Shown: positions 10,373-19,500 of the stretch, piece after piece
Position numbering within the stretch: position 1 is the first letter of the stretch
How the letters are laid out: every line of letters begins with the position of its first letter
NCBI GenBank assembly: GCA_020881915.1
Contig: JAJFPB010000011.1
Coordinates: forward strand, 124,001-188,000
DNA length: 64,000 nt
Direction of reading: 5' to 3'
Source of the DNA: Paramyrothecium sp. XJ0827
Taxonomy: Eukaryota; Ascomycota; Sordariomycetes; Hypocreales; Stachybotryaceae
Translations under genes and position numbers: made by a program
Notes under the pieces: generated by a model
What the model was told of the DNA's origin: nothing
What the model saw: the letters and a program-made list of their open reading frames with translations, nothing else
Database searches by the model: none

Positions 10373-11004
10373 CTTGTGTGGCTACCCCGCCTTATTACTT
10401 TGTAAAAAAGGATGGACACTCATTCTGGCCCACTCTTTGACTATTAAGACGTGGGGAACAGTTAAATGGATAAGACATAGTATGCTTCTATATCGCTACT
10501 GTGCACCGCCACAAGCAGCTCGATATGGTCCGTGCTCAAACAAACTCAATACAAGAAAGAAGGATAATCATTTCGGCCAGTACTGTACTAGGCGTAGTTG
10601 TTTCGTGAATGACTTGTGCAGGTTCTTCTGGAGCGGTTTATAGCCCCACGCATATCACGCCAAGAGGGAACTCACCCCTGTAGAGATTAAGGGGATCACG
10701 CCCACAGTGTGACATCGTGGAACAATTCACACGTGACCTACGGAGGTGCTAGCTAGTATATAAATGGAAGGTTTCAGCCAGTCCCCAAGATAAGCCCGAT
10801 CGCACTAGTTTCTCATGACTAGCGAAAACCCCCCTTGTGCGCTTCAGATAATTTCCCGTCATTCTGTCTTAGAACAAACACCCCAACGATTCCCAGTCAC
10901 CCTATGCCTCCTGGCGTCACACAAATGAACTACTGATTTTGCCTAGATCCCGCACCACTTTCAATATGGTACGCTTACCGTAGTAAGACACGAGCACCGA
11001 ATTA
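10373..11004. other. Intergenic stretch, possible promoter of the next gene
   Basis: No supported coding region. A TATA-like word tatataaatgg lies near 10757, about 250 bp before the ATG at 11005. The rest shows nothing I can assign. Confidence 0.35.
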
Positions 11005-11569
11005 ATGGAATTTCACCTGCAGATTTATCGCAGCCCAACGGTAGAAGATGCAGATCCCGGCGAGGACCCCACAATACGTGATCAAGGCACTCCCAACAGG
11101 ACAGAAAATGGTCAGCGACGCCAGACTGACACACTAACAACTCTATTTGGGACCCAAGCCGAAGTACGTAAACTATTGACCTCCACACCCCGCTATGGGC
11201 GTAGTCACCTATTGGCTTCCACCATCTGAGCCCTCAAAGGAAGGTCTTCAATGACTAATGATGTCTGGGCAGGTCGTGCAAGCTCAACTCAGACATCCGC
11301 CAGAACTCGGGGACAGCTTGAACCCCCAAAAACTTGCGCATTTAACGGGCCAAGAATTCGGGGAGGCTTGCGAAGAGGTCCTCGAAAATCTAGCTGCAAT
11401 CAAATCCGTGATACGAGGATGGGCCGTTGCCGCAACAATTGGTAATGGGAGTATTCCTCGAGACCCGAAATTCATCAGTCTACACTCGAAGCTTTTTGAA
11501 GATGAGCCCGAGACACTTCATTTGTTAGGCATAGAAGCACCTCACAGCGGTGAAGTGCTCCATAAATAA
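11005..11569 (+). CDS. Hypothetical protein, two exons
   Basis: Proposed CDS join(11005..11163,11273..11569), 151 residues. The intron has a good donor (GTACGT), a branch-like ATGACTAATG and a CAG acceptor, and keeps frame. The second exon reads as a helical soluble protein (LGDSLNPQKLAHLTGQEFG, ENLAAIKSVIRGWAV, LHSKLFEDEPETLHLLGIE). No signal peptide, membrane segment or familiar motif is visible. The ATG at 11005 is the first in frame, but a further 5' exon cannot be excluded. It is one of few uninterrupted host-like frames in this part. I do not recognise the family. It could be a small regulator or the tail of a larger lost gene. Confidence 0.4.
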
Positions 11570-11934
11570 TTAGGTGTTGATTCATTTCAGTAGCCACAAA
11601 TATATTGGGATGGTCCCCCAATCATGGACAAAGGCTAGCTACGTACTCAGTGCATAAAGGCATGCATGCATGCATCTACATCAGACATTGCAGCTCAGAC
11701 ATCTCCCACACACTTATCCTACTGACCCTCCCCTGTCGACGTGGGGTTGGACTCCACAACCTTCGCAGAGCTTGATAAATTGCTGGAGGCCGTCGACGCT
11801 TCAGAACCGGCCACGCCTGAAAGACATCATACCGGTGCTGTACACGTGTCTGGACGCAATTCGCTTCAGCACTGTCAAACCTTCCCGAGGTATCAGACTT
11901 CTCTTGACTTGTGATTTGGACGTGATCATACTCG
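11570..11934. other. Stretch with a possible decayed coding fragment
   Basis: A plus-strand segment around 11735-11860 translates to protein-like text (DVGLDSTTFAELDKLLEAVD) but is short and in a different frame from its surroundings. It could be a remnant exon. The tract tgcatgcatgcatg lies near 11660. Nothing else is supported. Confidence 0.3.
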
Positions 11935-12278
11935 CTACCCTCGTATATCCAGGTCAAGGATATACTCAACTATTGTCTGTTCTTCAAGATTAGATAGTTT
12001 ACGTGAATTGGCCACAGCATCGCGTCGGGACTGTATGCCCTGTTGCCGACGACCGAGTGTTTTGCGAGGGATATTATAGATAGCTGCAGCGCGTCGCAGG
12101 CTTAATCTTGGGTTTGATTGAAGGACTTGAAGGGCTTGAAGTGCAAGATGAATATTAGCTTCATTTCTTTGGCTTGACATACTTAATTGTGGTGAATCAA
12201 TTGATCTTTTAGTGATGATGTAGATTGAGGGATTTTTGGCCCACTCGCTATGCTGGGCCACTCGCTATACATGTACGT
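11935..12278 (-). pseudogene. pogo-like element, 5' fragment only
   Basis: The element end at 12278 is followed by TA (12279-12280) and starts ACGTACATGTATAGCGAGTGG when read on the minus strand. That is nearly the terminus of the complete element at 43349. The transposase begins at the ATG of MSSQRNEANIHLALQALQ and carries the psq helix-turn-helix (SLRRAAAIYNIPRKTL). It stops abruptly after EQTIVEYILDLDIRG, at the point where complete copies continue into FPPRLCGVEDMANRL. Only about 340 bp remain. The catalytic domain is lost. Confidence 0.8.
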
Positions 12279-12524
12279 TATGTAGAAGGGGCTGTTTTGG
12301 TGGCGCTGGGAAACGCGTTCCAGATTGCATACGCGTGGTGGGGTTACGCGTTAGAATACGATAGTAGGTACTTGGTTTTGGTGCTGACTCACAGCTATTA
12401 GAAAGTAGACCTCCATCTGTAACTATCTGGTATAGGGTAGTGGTCCGGGAAGATTGAATATTTGCCTCGATATTAGACGATCGCATGATACATTTGTAAT
12501 ATATCAATTATTTCAACTTTCGAA

Positions 12525-12605
12525 ATGCATGATTTGATTTGATTGAAAGGAAGAATTCGACAATTTGATTGATTTGATTGGGGTGATTGATTGATTTAGT
12601 TGATA
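12525..12605. repeat. TTGATT-rich simple repeat
   Basis: An imperfect tract of gatttgatt/gattgatt units lies in otherwise non-coding sequence. A similar tail is seen at the LINE 3' end near 42089, so a degraded LINE end is possible but not demonstrable here. Confidence 0.45.
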
Positions 12606-12908
12606 TATGATGAGCGCTGAATTAAGCAGGCGGATAACATTAAGAGTAAGTCACAGGAAGGGAAGGTGTATCAATGGATTGAAAGTATCCGCTGCCAAAG
12701 ACTATCCCCATCGCGTGCAGCGAGTCGTTGCTTCGAGGTTGAGCGGGGTCTCCCAATATAAGGTGCTTGACCATTATCTGGATAGAATTGAATGGGATAT
12801 AGTAGGATGGCAATCAAAATCCGTCAAGTACTGTACCGAGGTGGTGTTTATATTGGATGGAATGATACCCTGCCGCCCAGCCATCGCATGGGCAAGTGGA
12901 GAACGGAT

Positions 12909-13769
12909 CAGTGAAGTAAATAGTGTGGCCGTAAATAAGACAATATCATATTCAATATCGTATTGCCTGCACGGTATTTTTATACCGTGCAGTGCAAGCA
13001 ACACCGGAAACCGTGTAATACAGTGCATGGTCGTTCAAATATCGTATAAATATGATATCAAATATAGTGCAAGTACTATGTAATACGAGTAATACGAGGA
13101 CTCTCCCCATATATGCCTCCAAGATCGCAGGAACAGGTTAGGGATTGATATAATCGAGGCAATTGAGTGCATAAAGTCCTGGTCGAAGACTCACAACTTG
13201 GCTTGGGTTGACGACGTTGCGCTTGTCTTGGATACAGCTATCATTGGAGAAGAGGAACAGCAGGGGTCTTCTAACATTATACCTGATATTACGAGCAATA
13301 GATAGTATGCAAACAATTCAAACTCATAATGCTCGAATCTGTGGAGTTTTCTTTTGACCTCTAGATCTACCTATTTCATTCTCACACCTAAGCAATAGGA
13401 GTGACGTTAAATTAGTCAATAATGTAGCTTAAGTAAACCCTTAACATACGCGAGCGAGGTCTAGGAAAACGTTTTCCCGAGCGTTCTCGTTATCTGGCAA
13501 TAGTATAATCTTATATGTTGGCTGTGAATGGCTTCATCTTGTTAGGGTCCGTGAGACTATCTTGAGCCTCAACCTTACTCAATTTGGTTAGTTTTATGCT
13601 TAGGCCATGCGGCTCTTCGCACGCCGTGCGATATGATATTACGATACGATATTGCTTAAATATAGTGGAATACCGTATGCCGTGCAGTGCACCGAATTCC
13701 TAAACAATCCAGTGCAGTGTGGCGTTGAAAAAATATCGTATACCGTATTTTGCACTATTTACTTCACTG
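12909..13769 (+). mobile_element. Internally deleted hAT element (861 bp) with perfect target duplication
   Basis: Both ends carry the 17-bp inverted repeat CAGTGAAGTAAATAGTG. The element is flanked by a perfect 8-bp direct repeat GAACGGAT (12901-12908 and 13770-13777), the hallmark of hAT insertion. Inside is only the tail of a transposase (13099-13305). The rest is AT-rich sequence with palindromes, including gcacggtat..ataccgtgc near 12968. It is a non-autonomous deletion derivative that must have been mobilised in trans. The parent element is not in the window, since the other hAT termini here differ. Confidence 0.9.
13099..13305 (+). pseudogene. hAT transposase C-terminal remnant inside the deleted element
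   Basis: The plus-strand frame reads LQDRRNRLGIDIIEAIECIK then SW and a short acidic tail ending at TAG 13305. This matches the usual C-terminal end of fungal hAT transposases (the ..RNRL..D..EA.ECLKSW block just after the dimerisation region). Everything upstream is missing, so no protein of use is made. Confidence 0.7.
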
Positions 13770-13819
13770 GAACGGATCGCATGAGATGGGGCGGCTTAAG
13801 CAGTACTGGCAGATTGTAG

Positions 13820-14230
13820 TGCATGGTTTCGGCCACGGATCAAATATGTGCATTCGACTTCGAGTACCCTGACAGCGAGCACCAGTGATGAGTCATTATC
13901 AGCACTCCTAGTGTTGAAATTCGCTCCTAGACGCAAAAGGAGCTCGACCATAGAAGCGTTGCCATCGCTGACAGCCCATAAAAGTGCTGAGAGCCCATTA
14001 ACCTCCGCTTCGAGAGGAGCTCCTGCCTGAACAAGCCTACTCAGACAGTCTTTTCAGAAACGGGGCCCTTTCCGCTACTTTACCAATCAAGGGTCGTCTA
14101 ACTGTCATGTTGCCCGTATCAAGTATATTGAGAGCCGTACCAGGTGAGCTCCGAATTATCGCTTAGAGATCCTTCCAATTCGTCCAGTATGAGATCATCG
14201 TGCTAATCCACCAAGACAGGTCATTGGTGA
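13820..14230 (-). pseudogene. Ankyrin-repeat protein fragment
   Basis: On the minus strand, about 14040-13850 reads GAPLEAEVNGLSALLWAVSD followed by GNASMVELLLRLGANFNTRS. This has the G.pLe....G.saL.wA...Gn..mvelLL..GAnfn pattern of ankyrin repeats. Flanking protein-like pieces (LILDELEGSLSDNSELTWYG) are in other frames. Stops and frame changes make this a relic. In fungi such repeats often belong to NLR-like or regulatory proteins, and an NLR lies just beyond the next gene, but no physical connection is shown. Confidence 0.5.
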
Positions 14231-14428
14231 TCGGTGATCGGTGATGGTCCGCTGTGAGCAGGTTCGCCACGAGCTTGGGTGGTCCTCGCAGTCTGCTGCC
14301 TTCCCATCAAGGACATAGTGACCCAGCACTTGGCAATTGCCGCCACCTTGTTAATGGGTCCCATCATGCTTCAAGCAGCTGATGCTCAGGTGTTCACCTG
14401 GGTTATGTCAACTACTTCACCTTGCGTG

Positions 14429-15784
14429 TCAAGTTAAGCACAAAGTTTCGTCTTCTTTTTCCTGTATTCGAGCAATGAGACGCTCCCACCAAGGACGTCT
14501 CTTGTAGATGGGCGCATTCTGGGTTGGAGGTTGGGTAGTTGGGGAAAGAAGTTCGGATTCGGCTTCCATCCAATTCCATATTCTTCGAAGCGCATCATAG
14601 AGGGGTGGTACGCTCTGGTGATTGTTAGGTTCATAGACGCATCAGTTAGAAGAAATTGGAGACTTACACTCCGGACTGGTGTCTCCACAACTTGCTCGAA
14701 CCAGTCCATTGCCGCTCTCTTGTGCTCGGGGACAGTAGCTGCCAATCCTAGTAGGAAGACCGGAAATAGGGGTGCTTGTGCCGTGAAATGATTACCCGAA
14801 GTCGGCATTACCTCAATGCACCGAGCGAGGTCATCAAGTTGCTGTATGACTGCAGGGTCATTTCGAGGTAGCCTGCCCACGGAACCAGATTAGTATTCAG
14901 TTAAACCGAAAGTTTGTAGCATCTCAATGTACCTCAAGACTCTACATCGTAGGTATACGATAGCGGCTGTCCGCCACGCTTCCGCGGTAACATCGGTCAT
15001 GTCTTTGGACGAATGGACTAGAAAGTCCATGGGCAAAGAACGCACCCATTCAATCGTGGATTGTCGGTGCTTTGCCGTTTCCCAGTCAAAGGCTGCTGGA
15101 CCTAGTGGTGGAGAATCGTTCTTCTTTAGCTCGATGGGTGATCTACTCCACTGCCTCATCTCGCCCAACACCCGGAGGATGACGTCTGCTGTCATGGGAA
15201 CAAAGGGGCTTTCGCGCTCCTGTTGTAGTCGCGCTGCGCAGTATGTGATTTGACTAAAAATGTGCAGGAGCTTCTTGCAGAAACCACAACCACCGTGGAT
15301 TTCGTACATGTCGGCAGTACTACCATATAGGAGCCACCCAAAGCGCGCCGCCTCCTGCTCCGCATCGAAGTTTGCAGGCGCCGGAAGAACCATCATGGTC
15401 TGGGACAATATGATTCCTCGTCCAATCATGATGCAGTGCGCGTTATGCAAGGAGCTTGTCTGAACATTGTCATGAAGCCAAAATCGAGTACCTTGGTCAG
15501 TCATCTGCAAAAAGTGCTCTCCATGTCTGAACCCTTGTAACCAACGCGGAATGAATGGCTTTTTAAGTCGTCTTTCCGTGAGGATGATCTAGCGAAACCC
15601 AGATGGTCAGTTACAACGTATGAAACAGGTCGACCTCAATAGAGTGGGTAACATACATCTTGCATGGAGAGGAGAACCGCGAGAGTGATGATCTCGTTTG
15701 CATTATCGGCAGATACACTGGCCGGATTACTTAGCAGTTGGCTAAATCGAGCTTCGGCCTGGGTAAATCGTAGGTTGACTCGTT
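14429..15784 (-). pseudogene. Fungal transcription factor (Fungal_trans_2 type), N-terminus missing
   Basis: Four exons on the minus strand read through: up to 15784-15657, then 15588-14933, 14872-14668 and 14614-14429, with donors GTATGT, GTACAT and GTAAGT and consistent phases. The sequence matches the C-terminal regulatory domain of Zn2Cys6 factors: ANEIITLAVLLSMQD, RRLKKPFIPRWLQGF, IHGGCGFCKKLLHIFSQITY, LARCIEVMPTSGNHFTAQAP, and the ending RPWWERLIARIQEKEDETLC. The Zn2Cys6 DNA-binding part is absent. The frame begins right where the WD40 repeats of the neighbouring NLR stop (a TGA sits at about 15787). The exons are otherwise clean, so truncation by rearrangement is more likely than slow decay. 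Confidence 0.75.
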
Positions 15785-18407
15785 TTCGTCATTGAAGATT
15801 TGTAGGCATTGGCCGGTCGCGGCCTCCCAGAGCCGAACGGTCTTATCACCCGAGGCCGATGCAAGCTGCTGGGCATCCGGCGAGAATACCACCGAGTTTA
15901 CCCAGCCGCTATGGCCCTCGAGCGTCTGTAGGCATTGGCCGGTCGCGGCCTCCCAGAGCCGAACGGTCTTATCCGATGAGGCCGACGCAAGCTGCTTCGC
16001 ATCCGGCGAGAACACCACCGAGTTTACCGAGTCGCTATGGCCCTCGAGCGTCTGTAGGCATGAATCCCAGTTCTGTTCTAAACCCTTAGCGATAGACAAC
16101 CAATCCCATTGACTCTCTAGGAGCAGCTTTCGTATAGGGCTTTGGAGTGGTAAGAATACGATAAGAGCGTAGATTTGAAGCGGGTAAGAATCAATGGTCG
16201 ATAGATAGGTAAGGCTAAACCGGATAGCATCATCAAGTAGTATTAATACTTCTTCGGTTTCCTGGGGCTTATATAGCAATGAGTATCTTTTGCTATGTAA
16301 TTAGGATAAGCAGAACGCACCTGTAAAACAGAACGCAATTTTCGCAGAATTCCAAGGCTATCTGAAGCCCGCCCTACTAGACTCAGTGCTTCAATCCGAT
16401 GTAGCAGGTGGCTGGAGAGGAACAAGTGAACTGCATCATCTGAGATGTGTATGTTCCCTTTCTCTAGGTGATCGACCCAGTAAAGACAGGCATACTCAAG
16501 CTCTGGCGGAATACGGTTGGCTAATGTTTGCTTATCTATATCGGATCGAGCAATTCCTGCTGTTCGCAAATCGCATATGTCCCTTCGAAGGTTTTTCTGC
16601 ATCACGCGGAGACAATGGACCACCATATCTTGATGCATCTGCTTCTCGTCTATCCCAAGCGGCGTTTCCTCCCGTGTTTCAGGGTCGACTAGAAAATCCC
16701 GGAAAGATAGATGGAACAGACGTATGGGATCCTTTGATGAAGAGGGAACATGCAGGACGGAATGGAGCATATCCAGCCTAACATCTATAGTCTCTTGAGA
16801 AACATTTAGTAATTTCGCAAGAACCGAGCTTGAAAGAGGACTCTCAAGGGTAATAATGCTGCCGACAACCTTTCGAAACTGTCGGATAATCTCTGCCTTC
16901 TTTTGTTTCGATCGAACGCCAATAATCTGTCGATTCAAGATTGGCAGGTATGTTGCACTGAAGTCAGAGCTTGTAGTCTTGCCCCTATGCGCTAGAATCT
17001 CGTCAAGGAGCTCGTCAGGGTGACCATGTCTGTGCTCGGAGATGAACCGGCAAGCTGTTGCGGCGGAGATAAAAAGTGGGTTTGTCATATCCACCAAAGC
17101 CTTGATTCTCGAATTGCCTGGCCAGCCCGAAGGTAGCCGTGTTTCCACCATCGTAAGGTTATAATCATCCCGTATCGATCGGAACTCGTGTTCTAGAAAT
17201 ATCGAGATATCGTGTTCGATAATGTCAGGTCTGATTTCGTGAAGAATGAAATCTTGGTAGGTGCCCTGTGCCTTTGCGAAACCAAGGCGGATTGGCAAAT
17301 CCGGCCTGCTTGTCATAAAGACTTTCAGCCAAGGTATACGTTGAGACTGTATGAGTGTAAAGAGATTGATAATGGTTCTGATCGTGTCATCGCCTTCGCA
17401 TTCGTCCAGCGCATCCACAATGATGACGAATGGTCCCGATAAAGTGATCTTCGACAAGGGCTCAATAGTCAACTTCTTGAACTGCTCCTGGATGGCTGAG
17501 TTCGATATCATTGAGTCTGTTTCGATTGCCTTCATAAGCATTGGTACCACCCTTGGCTCTTTATCCGCCAGCTGGCGGGCTATCGTCGTCATGAACTTGG
17601 TGGCATTTCCCCGATCAGCCTCTCCTCTCTTGAAGAAGAAGCTGGCACCGAGGTGATTCGCCCTAGACAGCGAGCGTGCGATGGTCCGCGATATGGTCGA
17701 CTTCCCCGTGCCGGCCATACCATTTAACCAAAACGGTGCTTTAGCGCTAGGATCGTGAATCCATGCCGATATATGGTCGAGGAGCCCAACTCGTGTATTT
17801 TCTAAGCAAGTTGGATTCGACTCCTCGTCATGCGAATTAAACGAGGCACCTTTAGCGACAGGAAGCCGGTCAAGCACAACAATTTGGTCAGTGTTCAAGG
17901 AGATGACACTATCAGATGTTTCTATTAGCTCGAAGGTTCAAGCTTAGTGAGAATAGTCAGGTCTCACAGATGGTCTTGCTGTAACGCCAGGGAAAGTATC
18001 TGCGTGTAGCTTGCAATGTCCTGGACATCCTTCTCCACCTCTTGGCTGCTGAGGGGCCATCTTAAGGCAGTAAGTCCGAGGCGGGTTTTGATCTTGTGCC
18101 GCGTTCCTTCTGGACGAAGCTTCTGCGAGAGTCCTTCAAGTTTCTTCTCTAACGTTTGAAGTTTATGTGAGCTGTCTTTGAGCCCAGCTTTTAGCTTCTG
18201 CGAGCTCTTTAGCCTCGCGGAATGGGGACCGTTAAGTAGACCTCTGATGTCTTCTGCAATCGCATGGAGATTGTTGACCTCCTGCAGCAGTCGCCGCACA
18301 TCATTTTCGGCATTCTTAACGTCTTTGATGTATTGGGAGCATATCGAAGCGATCTTAGCCGATATGTCGACGACGGCGATAACGCTAGCCGCGGCGCCGA
18401 GCCCTTC
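15731..18407 (-). pseudogene. NLR/STAND protein (Helo-like N-domain, NACHT, WD40), start codon lost to transposon
   Basis: Exons 18407-17968, 17908-16321 and 16261-15731 join in frame (donors GTGAGA and GTGCGT). The domains in order are a fungal STAND N-terminal domain (LGAAASVIAVVDISAKIASI), a NACHT ATPase with Walker A GMAGTGKST and Walker B FVIIVDALDEC, the FLVDP helical region, and two WD40 repeats. Such proteins act in non-self recognition and regulated cell death in fungi. The frame is open across the first exon but has no ATG in it. The IS3EU-like copy B ends at 18408, directly before VEGLGAAA, so about the first residue or two and the promoter are displaced. The 3' end stops after two WD units and runs into the transcription-factor fragment. 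Damaged at both ends. Confidence 0.8.
15809..16060 (-). repeat. Two near-identical 126-bp WD40 units
   Basis: The units 16060-15935 and 15934-15809 each encode one WD40 repeat (CLQTLEGHS..VNSVVFSPD..QLASAS.DKTVRLWEAATGQ) and differ at only about a dozen bases. A third unit starts and breaks off at 15808. High DNA identity between units is typical of HET-E-like recognition arrays that change copy number by recombination. Confidence 0.85.
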
Positions 18408-19500
18408 TACGGTGGGCGATAGGGGGCACTGTTGCAAAACCCCATTTGGGTTTAGGGGCTCGACTCCTTAGTCATCCGAGTACCTTTGGCTGGCCTGGGA
18501 AATGTACTGCGGACTAGCAGCGGACTCGCGCGGTAGCCTTTAGCCAGTCGAAATTCCCAGTCACTATACTTTTTGGCGTCGCCATCACATAGATGCTCAC
18601 AACACCATGTCCGGGACATGGTTCTGACTATTTGAGTCGATCTTTCTAAACAACCTCACTACTCAATCCTTACTTTCTATTCGCCATTGAAACTCCCCTA
18701 TTTTAGAAATGGCGAAAACTTAGCTGCTCATTCCTCTTCCATTCGCATGAGCAGCAGCTTGGTGAGCCCATTCGGGGTCACCGCAGTAATCCCGCTACTG
18801 GTCAGCAGCGGACTAGCGCAGCAACCTCCTGCTTAAATGAGCCTAGCGACTTCATCCACCATAGGGAAGGGCGATATTGTTGTTCTTGTTATATTAAACA
18901 CTCAATGGATACAGGACTTCCCTTTTTCTCCCTTCCCGACTTTCACCTCCTCTCTTCTAGGTACCGAAATGGGCCCTCCTAAGATCCCCAGAGCATGCCT
19001 ACTGCATCCAAGCCGGAAAAAGCACTACGAACTCTTCACCACCGCGTATGTTGGCGCGAACTATTGCGGCCGTTGCGGCTTGGCCAACCCCTTTCGGCCC
19101 CAGCATCAAGCCAGGTCCAAAACTCCGGCACTTCCGGGTCCGTACGATGAGGTGGTGGAAGTTGAGGACTCTCCTCCACGGGCAGTCAGTCCGGCAAGCC
19201 AGCTACTGCGTGACAGGCAGAAGCCGGTATCCTCTGTTGGCATTGGACGTACGGCTCAACTACTCCCTAACGAAGAGTCTACTCCCGGCGCAGTGAATAC
19301 ACGGGCACGCATACCCCCTCCTGCGTTGTCAAGCAATCCCCAGTTCATGACCGTCGCATCGGCGGCCAGCCGGGCCATTCAGAATTCAAAGGCTAATACC
19401 AGGAAGCCAACAAGACATCGAACGGGATACCAGTGGGTACATATTAGCCTCCTGCTTGTGAGCCTGGAGACCAGATATTTCAACGGGCTGGCAGTGGAGG
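18408..19500 (-). mobile_element. IS3EU-like element copy B, right end only
   Basis: The segment is the inverted counterpart of about 9285-10366 of copy A. It starts with the right-end repeat TACGGTGGGCGATAGGGG at 18408 and continues through the same palindromic non-coding region to accessory gene 2. It breaks at 19500, where a hAT terminus begins. The flank GCCCTTC lies inside the NLR gene, so the insertion point is the NLR 5' end. The integrase part and the left end are lost. Confidence 0.85.
18969..19500 (+). pseudogene. IS3EU accessory gene 2, copy B, truncated by hAT
   Basis: The reading frame starts at ATG 18969 and stays open for 177 codons to the junction at 19500. It includes the YCGRCG motif (residues 32-37), VVEVEDSPPRAVSPASQLL, and the segment HRTGYQWVHISLLLVSLETR. 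In copy A the same gene has a 2-bp loss after ARIPP; here the frame is continuous, so B shows the ancestral reading. The frame then runs a few codons into the hAT terminus and ends at 19556. The SUMO-motif region seen in A is missing here. Confidence 0.7.

Noticed and set aside
12960..13000. Hairpin gcacggtat/ataccgtgc considered as a terminator or small RNA
   Set aside because: It is internal to the deleted hAT element and is one of several palindromes there. Nothing links it to transcription.
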